DNA of 64,000 nucleotides from Pseudomonas sp. SCB32 (GTDB lineage: Bacteria > Pseudomonadota > Gammaproteobacteria > Pseudomonadales > Pseudomonadaceae), in NCBI RefSeq assembly GCF_009189165.1, contig NZ_CP045118.1, positions 248,001-312,000 on the forward strand, read 5' to 3'. The notes under the pieces were generated by a model. That model saw nothing but the letters and a program-made list of their open reading frames with translations, made no database searches and was not told where the DNA came from. This document shows, one piece after another, positions 51,054 through 60,334 of the stretch (its first letter is position 1; each line of letters starts with the position of its first letter). A program made the translations under genes and the position numbers.

Positions 51054-52124
51054 ATGCCCATACTTGCGAAGACCGGCGCCCGGCCGGCACCCGAAGACGA
51101 CTTCTTCATTCCCGAACTGTGCCAGCCCGAAGCGCTGTTCAGCCTGGTTGTGCTGGCCGAGATGCTGGTGCTGGTGATCGTGCTCGCCGAGCCGATGACG
51201 CCGAGTTTCAACTGGGTGCGTCTGTCGCTGATCTCGCTTTTCGTGCAGTGGAACGTGCTGCTCTCGGCCGGCCTGCTGTGCCGGCTGCGGCCGCTGCTGG
51301 CGCGCTGGCCGGCGTGGCGCGCCGGGGCGATCAGCTGCGCGCTGGTGGTGGCGCTGACCCTCGCCTGCACGGCGGCGGCCGACTATCTCTCCCTCGGCGG
51401 GGCGATCTCGCGCACCGGCGAGGTGAATCTTTACCTGCGCCATGCATTGATCGCCCTCATCATGTCCACCCTGTTGCTACGCTACTTTTATCTCCTGAGC
51501 CAATGGCGGCGTCAGGAACAGGCCGAACTGCGGGCGCGGATCGAGTCGCTGCAGGCGCGTATCCGTCCGCATTTCCTGTTCAACAGCTTGAACAGCATCG
51601 CCAGCCTGATCGAGCTCGACCCGGGCAAGGCCGAGCAGGCGGTGCTGAATCTGTCGGACCTGTTCCGTGCCAGCCTGGCCAAGCCGGGAACATTAATTTC
51701 CTGGGGAGAGGAACTCGAGTTGGCCAGACGCTATCTTTCCATAGAGCAGTTTCGTCTTGGCGACCGGTTGCAGATGGACTGGCAGGTGAGCGACGTGCCC
51801 GACGGCGTGCCGATTCCCCAGCTGACGCTGCAGCCCTTGCTGGAGAACTCGTTGATTTATGGCATCCAGCCGCGGATCGAAGGCGGGCTGGTGAAAGTTG
51901 AGGCGGACTACCGTGACGGTGTGTTCCAGCTCTGTGTGAGCAACCCGTACGACGAGTCGACGCAGACCTTGCCCACGAAGGGGACCAAGCAGGCGCTGCA
52001 AAATATTGCAGCGCGACTTGCGGCACTTTTCGGGCCAAAAGCTAGTCTCAGCGTCGAGCGCCGTGACGGACGGCACTACACCTGTCTACGCTATCCTTGT
52101 GCGCGTCTCATGCAGGAAGCCTGA
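51054..52124 (+). CDS. algZ: Sensor histidine kinase AlgZ (FimS)
   Basis: 356 residues. About four membrane helices (about 35-140) precede an unorthodox LytS-type kinase domain with H-box RPHFLFNSLNSIASLIE and N-box PLLENSLIYGI. It pairs with AlgR to control alginate, type IV pili and twitching. The start at 51054 matches the expected length; the longer frame to 50922 covers the argH promoter. algR follows 4 bases later. Confidence 0.93.
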   Translation: MPILAKTGARPAPEDDFFIPELCQPEALFSLVVLAEMLVLVIVLAEPMTPSFNWVRLSLISLFVQWNVLLSAGLLCRLRPLLARWPAWRAGAISCALVVALTLACTAAADYLSLGGAISRTGEVNLYLRHALIALIMSTLLLRYFYLLSQWRRQEQAELRARIESLQARIRPHFLFNSLNSIASLIELDPGKAEQAVLNLSDLFRASLAKPGTLISWGEELELARRYLSIEQFRLGDRLQMDWQVSDVPDGVPIPQLTLQPLLENSLIYGIQPRIEGGLVKVEADYRDGVFQLCVSNPYDESTQTLPTKGTKQALQNIAARLAALFGPKASLSVERRDGRHYTCLRYPCARLMQEA

Positions 52125-52128
52125 GCTT

Positions 52129-52875
52129 ATGAATGTCCTGATCGTCGATGACGAACCCCTGGCGCGAGAGCGCCTGGCCCGGTTGGTAGGGCAAATGGAC
52201 GGCTATCGCGTCCTCGAGCCTTCTGCCAGCAACGGTGAAGAAGCGCTGACGCTGATCGACAGCCTGAAGCCGGATATCGTCCTGCTGGATATCCGCATGC
52301 CCGGCCTGGACGGGCTTCAGGTGGCGGCCAAGCTGTGCGAGCGCGAAGCCCCGCCGGCGGTGATCTTCTGTACCGCCCATGATGAATTCGCCCTGGAAGC
52401 GTTCCAGGTCAGCGCGGTCGGCTACCTGGTCAAGCCGGTCCGCAGCGAGGACCTGGCCGACGCCCTGAATAAGGCCTCGCGGCCCAACCGCGTGCAGCTG
52501 GCGGCGCTGACCAAGCCCCCGGCGGCCGGTGGCCCCGGCCCGCGCAGCCACATCAGCGCACGGACCCGCAAGGGCATCGAGCTGATTCCGCTGGAAGACG
52601 TGATCTTCTTCATTGCCGACCACAAGTACGTGACCCTGCGCCACGCCGGTGGCGAGGTGCTCCTGGACGAGCCGCTGAAGGCGCTGGAAGACGAGTTCGG
52701 CGACCGTTTCGTGCGCATCCACCGCAACGCGCTGGTCTCCCGCGAGCGCATCGAACGCCTGCAGCGCACTCCGCTGGGGCACTTCCAGCTGTACCTCAAG
52801 GGGCTCAACGGCGACGCACTGACCGTTAGCCGCCGGCATGTCGCGGGCGTACGGCGACTCATGCATAACCTGTAG
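52129..52875 (+). CDS. algR: LytTR-type response regulator AlgR
   Basis: 248 residues, as in P. aeruginosa. The receiver starts MNVLIVDDEPLARERL, with phospho-acceptor Asp in VLLDIRMPGLDG. The C-terminal LytTR DNA-binding domain (about 145-245) ends in VSRRHVAGVRRLMHNL. It regulates algD, fimU-pil genes and others. Confidence 0.96.
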   Translation: MNVLIVDDEPLARERLARLVGQMDGYRVLEPSASNGEEALTLIDSLKPDIVLLDIRMPGLDGLQVAAKLCEREAPPAVIFCTAHDEFALEAFQVSAVGYLVKPVRSEDLADALNKASRPNRVQLAALTKPPAAGGPGPRSHISARTRKGIELIPLEDVIFFIADHKYVTLRHAGGEVLLDEPLKALEDEFGDRFVRIHRNALVSRERIERLQRTPLGHFQLYLKGLNGDALTVSRRHVAGVRRLMHNL

Positions 52876-52987
52876 CGACACAGTGCCGCATTGGGCGTGA
52901 AGCCTGGGCCCACCGCCCGGGTTTCTGCGCGCGCGAGCTGTTATGATGCGGGCAGTCTCTTGCACGCTTTAATGCACGGAAATGCCC

Positions 52988-53929
52988 ATGTCCTCTCGCG
53001 AAATCCGTATCGCCACGCGCCAGAGCGCGCTGGCCCTGTGGCAGGCCGAATACGTCAAGGCCCGCCTGGAGCAGGCCCATCCCGGCCTGGTCGTTACCCT
53101 TCTGCCGATGACCAGCCGCGGCGACAAGCTGCTCGACGCGCCGCTGGCGAAGATTGGCGGCAAGGGCCTGTTCGTCAAGGAACTGGAGACCGCGCTGCTG
53201 GAGAACGAGGCGGATATCGCCGTGCACTCCATGAAGGACGTGCCGATGGATTTCCCCGAAGGCCTGGGCCTGTACTGCATCTGCGAGCGTGAAGATCCGC
53301 GCGACGCCTTCGTCTCCAACACTTACGCCAGCCTCGATGAGCTGCCCGCCGGCAGCGTGGTCGGAACCTCCAGCCTGCGCCGCCAGGCACAGCTGCTGGC
53401 CAGCCGGCCGGACCTGCAGATCCGCTTCCTGCGCGGCAACGTCAACACCCGCCTGGCCAAGCTGGATGCCGGCGACTACGACGCCATCATCCTCGCCGCC
53501 GCCGGTTTGATCCGCCTCGGTTTCGAGGACCGCATCCGTTCTTGCATCAGTGTCGAAGCCAGCCTGCCTGCTGGTGGCCAGGGCGCGGTGGGCATCGAAT
53601 GTCGCACCGTCGACAGCGAAATCCATGCGCTGCTCAAGCCGCTGCACCATGCTGATACCGCGGTGCGCGTCACGGCCGAACGTGCCCTGAACAAGCGCCT
53701 CAATGGCGGCTGCCAGGTGCCGATCGCCTGCTACGCAGTGCTCGAAGGCGACCAGTTGTGGCTGCGCGGCCTGGTTGGCCAGCCTGATGGTACCCAGCTA
53801 CTGCGGGCCGAGGCGCGTGCGCCGCAGGCCGACGCCGAAGCGCTCGGCGTGAAGGTGGCCGAGGACCTGCTGGGGCAGGGCGCCCAGGAAATCCTCACGG
53901 CGGTGTACGGCGAGGCCGATCACCCGTGA
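52988..53929 (+). CDS. hemC: Hydroxymethylbilane synthase (porphobilinogen deaminase)
   Basis: 313 residues with [12 protein letters not shown] at the start, the dipyrromethane cofactor Cys in LNGGCQVPI and the conserved [12 protein letters not shown]. It condenses four porphobilinogens to hydroxymethylbilane in heme and siroheme synthesis. The ATG at 52988 (MSSREIR) was preferred to that at 52982. Overlaps hemD by 4 bases. Confidence 0.96.
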   Translation: MSSREIRIATRQSALALWQAEYVKARLEQAHPGLVVTLLPMTSRGDKLLDAPLAKIGGKGLFVKELETALLENEADIAVHSMKDVPMDFPEGLGLYCICEREDPRDAFVSNTYASLDELPAGSVVGTSSLRRQAQLLASRPDLQIRFLRGNVNTRLAKLDAGDYDAIILAAAGLIRLGFEDRIRSCISVEASLPAGGQGAVGIECRTVDSEIHALLKPLHHADTAVRVTAERALNKRLNGGCQVPIACYAVLEGDQLWLRGLVGQPDGTQLLRAEARAPQADAEALGVKVAEDLLGQGAQEILTAVYGEADHP

Positions 53930-54696
53930 GCCGCTGGCGGCTGCTGCTGACTCGTCCCGAGGACGAGTGCGCGGCGTTGGCCGCGAGCCTCGGCGAGGCA
54001 GGCATCCACAGCGCCAGCCTGCCGTTGCTGGTGATTGCCGCCCGTGAGGAGTCGCCGGCCGAACGCAGCCTGATCCTTGACCTGGATCGCTACTGCGCGG
54101 TTATCGTGGTCAGCAAGCCGGCTGCGCGCCTGGGTCTTGAGCGGCTGGACCGCTATTGGCCGCAACCGCCGCTGACCCAGAGCTGGTTCACGGTGGGCGC
54201 GGCGACCGCAGCTATCCTCGAAGATTACGGCCTGACCGTGCACTACCCCGCAGACGGCGATGACAGCGAGGCCCTGTTGAGGTTGCCGGCGCTGGAACAG
54301 GCCCTGAAGGTGCATGATCCGAAGGTGCTGATCCTGCGCGGCGAAGGTGGCCGAGAATTCCTCGCCGATTGCCTGCGCGGCCAAGGCGTGATGGTCGACT
54401 ATCTGGAACTCTACCGGCGCGAATTGCCGTCCTATCCACCGAGTGAGTTGCTGAGGCGCATCCGGGAAGAGCACCTGAACGCGGTGGCAGTCAGCAGCGG
54501 GCAGGGGCTGGAATATCTTCATCGCCTGGCGGAGCAGGACTGGCCGCAGGTAAGTGCCCTGCCGCTGTTCGTGCCGAGTCCCCGCGTGGCCGAGCAGGCC
54601 CGCGAGCTGGGCGCGCAGCGGGTGATCGATTGCCGGGGCGCCAGCGCTGCGGCATTGATGGAGGCGCTGCGAAGCGCCGACAAGAACAATTTCTGA
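53926..54696 (+). CDS. hemD: Uroporphyrinogen-III synthase
   Basis: 256 residues from a GTG that overlaps the hemC stop (GTGA). Two-domain alpha/beta fold: the [13 protein letters not shown] start, a cross-over around [11 protein letters not shown] and [20 protein letters not shown]. It closes and inverts ring D to make uroporphyrinogen III. Poorly conserved in sequence; identity rests on position and fold. Confidence 0.93.
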   Translation: MSRWRLLLTRPEDECAALAASLGEAGIHSASLPLLVIAAREESPAERSLILDLDRYCAVIVVSKPAARLGLERLDRYWPQPPLTQSWFTVGAATAAILEDYGLTVHYPADGDDSEALLRLPALEQALKVHDPKVLILRGEGGREFLADCLRGQGVMVDYLELYRRELPSYPPSELLRRIREEHLNAVAVSSGQGLEYLHRLAEQDWPQVSALPLFVPSPRVAEQARELGAQRVIDCRGASAAALMEALRSADKNNF

Positions 54697-54711
54697 GCGA
54701 AGGATGGATCT

Positions 54712-55821
54712 GTGAGCGAAGCCGTCACTCCCCAAGAGACTCCCACTCCGACCAATCCGGCCCGTGAGCCTGCGCCGCGTAAAGGCGGCACCGGCATTGC
54801 CCTGCTGGCCCTGCTGGTCGGCGCCGCCGGCCTTGCCGCGGGCGGCTGGGGTGTCTGGCAAGTCCAGCAGCTGAAGGCTGCCGAGCAGCAGCGTGCAGCC
54901 CAACTGGAGGATGCGCGCGGTCAGGCGCAGAGCGTGCAGAACAGCAACAGCCAGCTGAGCAAGCGCCTGGATGCCCTGCCGACCGCCGATGAACTCGAAG
55001 CCCGCCGCCGTCTGGTGGTGGAGCTGCAGGGCGACCAGCAGCAGCTGTCCAAGCAGCTCAAGCAGGTGCTGGGCCAGAGCCGCCAGCAGTGGCGCCTCGC
55101 CGAAGCCGAGCACCTGCTGCGTCTGGCCGCGCTGCGCCTGTCCGCGCTGCAGGATATCGACAGCGCGACCGAGTTGGTGCAGGGCGCCGATGACATCCTG
55201 CGCATGCAGAACGATCCGGGTGCCTTCGCCGCCCGTGCGCAGCTGGCCAAGAGCCTGGAAGCGCTGCGCAGCCTGCCGCGTCCGGATCGCACCGGCCTGT
55301 TCCTGCAACTGGGTGCCCTGCGTGACCAGGCCGCACAGCTGCAACCGCTCAATCCGGCGTTCAAGGCCGATGAGAACGGCACCGCCGCGAGCATCGCCTG
55401 GGGCGATGGCAGCGGCACCTGGGACCAGTGGTGGGAGCGCATCTCCCGCTACGTCCGTATCGATTTCAATGCCGGCCAGGACATCCGTCCGCTGCTCTCC
55501 GGTCAGCAGCTCGATCGAGTGCGCCTGGCACTGAACCTTGCGCTGGAGCAGGCGCAGTGGGCCGCCCTGAACGGCAAGCAGGAGGTCTACCAGCAGTCGC
55601 TGAAACAGGCCCGGCAGATCGTCGGCGATTTCTTCAATGCCGATCTCGCCGACAGCCGTGCCCTGGTCGCGCGCCTCGAGGAGCTGAGCGGCCAGGCAGT
55701 CACCGTGCAGGCGCCGGACCTGGGCCCGGCCCTTAGCTCGCTGCAGGCCTACCTCTCCCGTCGCGACGCCGCTGCCGCGCAGCAGGAAGGCGTCACGCCT
55801 GACGCGGGGACCCAGCCATGA
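54712..55821 (+). CDS. hemX: HemX-family membrane protein
   Basis: 369 residues from a GTG (54712). One membrane anchor (about 28-50) precedes a long periplasmic part with a coiled coil (60-130). It has been called a uroporphyrin-III C-methyltransferase by old annotations, but no methyltransferase motif is visible. Its role in the heme operon is unclear. Overlaps hemY by ATGA. Confidence 0.9.
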   Translation: MSEAVTPQETPTPTNPAREPAPRKGGTGIALLALLVGAAGLAAGGWGVWQVQQLKAAEQQRAAQLEDARGQAQSVQNSNSQLSKRLDALPTADELEARRRLVVELQGDQQQLSKQLKQVLGQSRQQWRLAEAEHLLRLAALRLSALQDIDSATELVQGADDILRMQNDPGAFAARAQLAKSLEALRSLPRPDRTGLFLQLGALRDQAAQLQPLNPAFKADENGTAASIAWGDGSGTWDQWWERISRYVRIDFNAGQDIRPLLSGQQLDRVRLALNLALEQAQWAALNGKQEVYQQSLKQARQIVGDFFNADLADSRALVARLEELSGQAVTVQAPDLGPALSSLQAYLSRRDAAAAQQEGVTPDAGTQP

Positions 55822-57050
55822 GCCGCGTCTATGTGCTGATCCTGGCTGTCGTGCTCGCCGCCACTCTGATCGGGCTGGCCGTTGCCGAGCAGTCGGGCTA
55901 CGTGCTGATCGCCTACAAGAGCTTCCGTTACGAATCCAGCCTGTGGACCTTCCTTGCGCTGTTGGTGGTGCTCTGGGCGGTATACCTGGCCCTGCGCGTG
56001 GTGTTGCGCCTGTTGGGTGTTTCCGGGCGGGTGGTCAATCCCTGGTCGCGCTTCAACCGTCGCCGCCGTTCGCTGCTGGCCGAGGAGAACGGCCAGCGTG
56101 ATCTCGCCGAAGGCCACTGGCAGCAGGCGCTGCGTCACCTGCGCCGTGCCGCCGAGCTGAGCGAGCGTCCGCTGCCGCACTTCCTGGGCGCCGCCCGTGC
56201 AGCCAACGAGCTGGGCAAGACCGAAGAATGCGATGAGCTGCTCGATCATGCCCTGAAACGTGAGCCAAGCGCCGAGCTGGCCGTGGGCCTGACCCGCGCC
56301 CAGCTGCTGATCAACCGTGGCGACGTCAGTCAGGCTCGCGGCGTGCTGGACAAGCTGCACCAGGACCAACCGCGCCATCCCACCGTGCTGCGCCTGCTCC
56401 AGCAGTTGTACGTCAGCCTGCACGACTGGCAGGCGCTCTGCGTGTTGCTGCCTGAGCTGCGCAAGGAGCGTGTGCTGCAGAACGCCGAGCTGGCCGACCT
56501 TGAGCGCCGCAGCTGGATCGCTTCATTGGGCGAGGCCGGTGAGCAGGGCGTGGGTCAGGGCGAGAGCAGCCTGCAACCGCTGACCCAGCGCTGGCAGAAC
56601 GCGCCGGCAAATCTGCGCGCGCAGCCGCCGCTGGTGGCTGCGTACGCCGAGCAGTTGCTGCGCCTGGGCGCGCCGGAAGAGGCCGAAGAGGTGCTGCGCA
56701 AGGCGCTCAAGGAAGGCTACGACAGTCGCCTGGTGCACCTGTACGGCCGTGCCCGTGGCCGCGATGGGGCGCATCAGCTGAAGACCGCCGAAAGCTGGCT
56801 GAAGCAGCAAGGGGACGATCCCGAGCTGCTGCTCACCCTGGGGCGCCTGAGCCTGCAGAACAAGCTGTGGGGCAAGGCGCGCGAGTACCTGGAGGCCAGC
56901 CTCGCCCGCCAGCGCAGCGCGGAAACGTGCGCCGAATTCGCGCGCCTGCTGGCGCAACTGGGCGAGGTGGAGCGCAGCAACCAGCTGTTCCAGGAAGGCC
57001 TGGGCCTGCTGGTGCCGTCGGCCCCACTGCCGGTGGCGGTTCGGGCCTGA
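55818..57050 (+). CDS. hemY: HemY-type TPR membrane protein
   Basis: 410 residues with two N-terminal membrane helices (about 5-25 and 40-65) and TPR-like repeats from about 90 to 400. This is the proteobacterial HemY, not the Bacillus protoporphyrinogen oxidase of that name. It may scaffold late heme enzymes. Last gene of hemCDXY. Confidence 0.9.
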   Translation: MSRVYVLILAVVLAATLIGLAVAEQSGYVLIAYKSFRYESSLWTFLALLVVLWAVYLALRVVLRLLGVSGRVVNPWSRFNRRRRSLLAEENGQRDLAEGHWQQALRHLRRAAELSERPLPHFLGAARAANELGKTEECDELLDHALKREPSAELAVGLTRAQLLINRGDVSQARGVLDKLHQDQPRHPTVLRLLQQLYVSLHDWQALCVLLPELRKERVLQNAELADLERRSWIASLGEAGEQGVGQGESSLQPLTQRWQNAPANLRAQPPLVAAYAEQLLRLGAPEEAEEVLRKALKEGYDSRLVHLYGRARGRDGAHQLKTAESWLKQQGDDPELLLTLGRLSLQNKLWGKAREYLEASLARQRSAETCAEFARLLAQLGEVERSNQLFQEGLGLLVPSAPLPVAVRA

Positions 57051-57064
57051 TCCCGATGCATGAG

Positions 57065-57091
57065 AAAACGGCGCCTGCGGGCGCCGTTTTC
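57065..57091. terminator. Bidirectional terminator after hemY
   Basis: AAAACGGCGCC-TGC-GGGCGCCGTTTT, a stem flanked by A and T runs that serves both hemY and the convergent dehydrogenase gene. Confidence 0.9.
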
Positions 57092-57096
57092 GTTTC

Positions 57097-58182
57097 TCAG
57101 GGCTTGGCGTAGGTGATGCGGTAGATCGCCCCGTTCTGGTCGTCGCTCACCAGCAGCGCGCCGTCGGGCGCCACCAGCACGTCGACCGGACGGCCGAGAA
57201 CCGTCTCGTCAGCGGCCAGCCAGCCTTCGGCGAATACGCTCTGGCGCTTGAGCGAGCCGTCGGCGTTGAGCTCCACACGCGCCACGCGATAGCCGATCTT
57301 CCGGCTGCGGTTCCAGGAACCGTGCTCGGCGATGAACAGGTTGTTGCGATACTCCGGCGGGAACTGGTCCCCGGTGTAGAAACGCAGCCCGAGCGACACC
57401 ACATGGGGACCCAGCTTGGCCACCGGCGGGGTGAAGGCGGAGCAGGGCGTCTTGCCTTCCACGGGATCGGCAAGGTCGCCTTGGTGACAGTCGGGGAAGC
57501 CGAAGTCCTCGCCGGTCCGGCTGAGCTTGTTCAGCTCGTCGCTGGGCAGGTCATCGCCGAGCAAATCGCGGCCGTTGTCGGTGAACCAGAGCTGATGCGT
57601 CTGTGGGTGCCAGGTGAAGCCGACGGTGTTGCGGACGCCGTAGGCGACCACTTCGCGGGCGCTGCCATCGGTGTTCATGCGTTGCAGGTTGGCGTAGCGC
57701 TGGCGGTCCGGACGGCAGATGTTGCAGGGCGCGCCCACCGGGACATAGAGCTTGCCGTCGGGCCCGAATGCGATGAATTTCCAGCCGTGCGCCGTCTCGG
57801 AAGGGAACTGCGCGGGCAGCGTCTCGGGCTTGGGCGGTGCGTCGAGGCGCTTCTCGATGGCGCGCAACACGACGACGCGGCTGACGGCCGAGACGTACAG
57901 GTCGCCCGCACGGAAGGCAACGCCCACCGGCATCTGCAGATTCTCCGCTACGATCGAGACGCGGCCATCCGGACGCACTGCGTAGACCTTGCCGGCGCCC
58001 ATGCTGCCGACGAACAGGGTGCCCGCATCCCCCCAGGTCATGGTGCGTGCGCCGGGCACCTGGTCGGTGAGCAGGCTGATGTGAAAGCCCACTGGCAGTC
58101 GGATATGATCCAGGACGCTGTCCGAATTGGCTGGCGGGCTGATCAGGCACAACAGCGCAAAAATCGGCAGCGGACGACGCAT
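57097..58182 (-). CDS. PQQ-dependent sugar dehydrogenase-like (sorbosone dehydrogenase family) protein
   Basis: 361 residues with a signal peptide (to about NSDS). Six-bladed propeller features of the glucose/sorbosone dehydrogenase family: LPVGFHISLL, VPVGAPCNIC, YGVRNTVGFTWHPQTHQLWFTDNGRD and FIAEHGSWNRS. Predicted periplasmic oxidoreductase that may need PQQ. Substrate unknown. Confidence 0.85.
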   Translation of the reverse strand: MRRPLPIFALLCLISPPANSDSVLDHIRLPVGFHISLLTDQVPGARTMTWGDAGTLFVGSMGAGKVYAVRPDGRVSIVAENLQMPVGVAFRAGDLYVSAVSRVVVLRAIEKRLDAPPKPETLPAQFPSETAHGWKFIAFGPDGKLYVPVGAPCNICRPDRQRYANLQRMNTDGSAREVVAYGVRNTVGFTWHPQTHQLWFTDNGRDLLGDDLPSDELNKLSRTGEDFGFPDCHQGDLADPVEGKTPCSAFTPPVAKLGPHVVSLGLRFYTGDQFPPEYRNNLFIAEHGSWNRSRKIGYRVARVELNADGSLKRQSVFAEGWLAADETVLGRPVDVLVAPDGALLVSDDQNGAIYRITYAKP

Positions 58183-58296
58183 GGCATGGATTCCCGGATG
58201 AGTGCCACCGGCAGTTTAGACAGCCGCCTTGAAACGGCGTTGGTCTTTCCTCTACCGTAGCGCCCTTCCTGCAGCAGCCCAATCAGCGGAGCCGCC

Positions 58297-58779
58297 ATGA
58301 ACCTGGCCAGCCCTCGTTCCCTGTTCTTCCTTGCCTTCCTCGCCTGCGCCGCCATGCTCGGCACCGGCTTCTACCTGCAATACGTGGTCGGGCTGGAGCC
58401 GTGCCCGTTGTGCATCCTGCAGCGCATCTTCTTTGCTGGCGCCGGGCTCTTCGCGCTGATCGCCGGGCTGCATGGCCGCGGCCCTCGCGTGTACTCGGTG
58501 CTGATCCTGCTCTGCTCGCTGGCCGGTGCCGGCACCGCGGGCCGCCAGATCTGGCTGCAGACCCTGCCGCCGGATCAGCTGCCGGCCTGTCTGCCGCCGC
58601 TGGATTACATGCTGGAAAGCATGCCCTACACCAAGATCATCTACACGATGTTCCACGGTTCGGCCGATTGCGCCGAGATCAGCTGGACCCTGCTCAGCCT
58701 GAGCATCCCGGAGTGGAGCCTGCTCGCCTTCATCGGCTTCTCGCTGTTCGCCATCCTCCAGTTCTTCCGCCGCGGCTGA
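58297..58779 (+). CDS. dsbB: Disulfide bond formation protein, DsbB/DsbH family
   Basis: 160 residues with four membrane helices. The first redox pair is CPLC (Cys36, Cys39); the second pair lies in the periplasmic loop (ACLPPL and SADCAEI). It reoxidises DsbA with quinone. In P. aeruginosa the homologue at this position is named DsbH, and a separate main DsbB exists elsewhere. Confidence 0.9.
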   Translation: MNLASPRSLFFLAFLACAAMLGTGFYLQYVVGLEPCPLCILQRIFFAGAGLFALIAGLHGRGPRVYSVLILLCSLAGAGTAGRQIWLQTLPPDQLPACLPPLDYMLESMPYTKIIYTMFHGSADCAEISWTLLSLSIPEWSLLAFIGFSLFAILQFFRRG

Positions 58780-59033
58780 GCGTCGCAGCCTTTCTGACCC
58801 TGGTCTGCGCTGTCTGGCGCAGGCCAGAGAGGCCGCGGCCTGACGATTAAACGCTCGTATGAATTTTCCGCGCGCCTGTGGCTTGAAGGCAGAATCGGGC
58901 GGGCATACTCTGGATTTCCATTCCGCCGGAAAGCCGCCGCCGAAGAAAACCAATCACGCGGATGCCGAGGTTCGACAGAATTTTGTCCCGGGGCGGACAT
59001 TGCCGGGACGGCGACAAGGGAAGTGAGGACAAC

Positions 59034-59501
59034 ATGCTCGAGAGCTGCCGTAATGCCCAGGAACGTTGGGGAGGCGTACACCAGCTGATCGACCGCTGGC
59101 TGCGGGATCGACATGAATTGGTCCGGGCATTCGATTCCCTGGACGGTGTCCAGGCGCCGAAGACCAACGCCGAGTCCCTGCAGAGCTTTTGCCAGCTCCT
59201 GCTCGACTATGTGTCGGCAGGGCACTTCGAAGTCTACGAACAGCTGATGAACGAAGCGCAGGCCTTCGGTGATACCCGAGGTCTGGAACTGGCCAAGCAG
59301 ATCTACCCCCGTCTCGAAACCATCACCGCCAATGCACTCAACTTCAACGACCGCTGCGACAACGGCGATTGCCGCGAAGGCACCTGCCTGACCAGCGAGT
59401 TGAAGAGTCTGCGCCAGCAACTGCACGAACGCTTCGAACTGGAGGATTGCCTGATCGAGGTGCTGCACAACGCCCACGAACAGAAGGTCGCCACGGCCTG
59501 A
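59034..59501 (+). CDS. algQ: Anti-sigma-70 factor/alginate regulator AlgQ (Rsd family)
   Basis: 155 residues, all helical, with the Rsd-type segments [14 protein letters not shown] and [21 protein letters not shown]. Rsd/AlgQ binds region 4 of the housekeeping sigma factor and favours alternative sigma factors. The start MLESC is behind GTGAGGAC; an upstream ATG (58962) was rejected. Confidence 0.94.
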   Translation: MLESCRNAQERWGGVHQLIDRWLRDRHELVRAFDSLDGVQAPKTNAESLQSFCQLLLDYVSAGHFEVYEQLMNEAQAFGDTRGLELAKQIYPRLETITANALNFNDRCDNGDCREGTCLTSELKSLRQQLHERFELEDCLIEVLHNAHEQKVATA

Positions 59502-59520
59502 TCGACGCACCGGGTGTGAA

Positions 59521-59557
59521 AGCGGCGCGAGCGCTTGAAGCGATCGCGCCGTTTTTG
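59521..59557. terminator. Terminator between algQ and the FKBP gene
   Basis: CGGCGCGA / TCGCGCCG stem with an inner GCGCTTGAAGC loop and a TTTTTG tail, between convergent genes. Confidence 0.85.
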
Positions 59558-59559
59558 TT

Positions 59560-60207
59560 TCAGCGACTCTCCAGCAGTTCGATCTCGAAAACCAAAGCTG
59601 CGTAGGGCGGAATCAGGTCGCCGGCCCCGTCGGCGCCATACGCCTGTGCCGAAGGCACCACCACTCTCCAGCGCGCGCCCACCGGCATCGCTTGCAGCGC
59701 CGTGCGCCAACCGGGAATGACTGCGTCGAGACGGAACCATTGCGGCGAGGTACTGGCGTCGAACGGGCTGCCGTCCGCCAGGCTGCCGCTGTAGTTCACC
59801 CGTGCTTCGCGCAGCTGCGGATTGCTCTCGCCATGCCCTGCTTTCAACTCGCTGATCAGTACGCCGCCCGGCAATTCATGGATGCCGTAGCGAGCCTTTT
59901 CATTGACGAGAAAACGCATCTCCGCAGCCCTTTGGGCGTCGGCGGATTCCTCAGGTGCAGAGGCATTCTGCTGCTGATCATGGGCGTCGAGCACGCTCGC
60001 CATGCGCTCGGGCGGCAGCGCCAGTGGCTCGCCGCGATAGCTCTGGCGCAGGCCTTCCAGCAGGTCGCCGATGGCGATGCCGGGCACCTCCTGGTGCAGT
60101 CGTTCGCCCAGTTGCACGCCTAGGCTGTACGCCAGTTCGTCCTTGGGTGGTGCGGCGCTCACCATCAGAGGGGCGAGCAGCAAGCAGAGCGGAGCAAGAC
60201 GAAGCAT
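59560..60207 (-). CDS. FKBP-type peptidyl-prolyl isomerase, periplasmic
   Basis: 215 residues: a signal peptide (cut near VSA-APP), an N-terminal dimerisation domain of the FkpA/Mip type (AYSLGVQLGERLHQE) and a C-terminal FKBP domain (VNYSGSLADGSPFDAS, VIPGWRTALQAMPVGARW, IPPYAALVFEIELL). It assists folding in the periplasm. In P. aeruginosa the same gene sits between algQ and algP. Confidence 0.9.
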   Translation of the reverse strand: MLRLAPLCLLLAPLMVSAAPPKDELAYSLGVQLGERLHQEVPGIAIGDLLEGLRQSYRGEPLALPPERMASVLDAHDQQQNASAPEESADAQRAAEMRFLVNEKARYGIHELPGGVLISELKAGHGESNPQLREARVNYSGSLADGSPFDASTSPQWFRLDAVIPGWRTALQAMPVGARWRVVVPSAQAYGADGAGDLIPPYAALVFEIELLESR

Positions 60208-60334
60208 GGGTTCTCTCGGCTGTGAAATCGGCTGGAGATTATGCCCGGCGCGGGCTCCAGCTCAATCAGGACAGTGGCGAGCGGCTTCTGACGGGGCTAG
60301 TATGGGCGCAACCACGTCCGCCAGGAGGCACGTC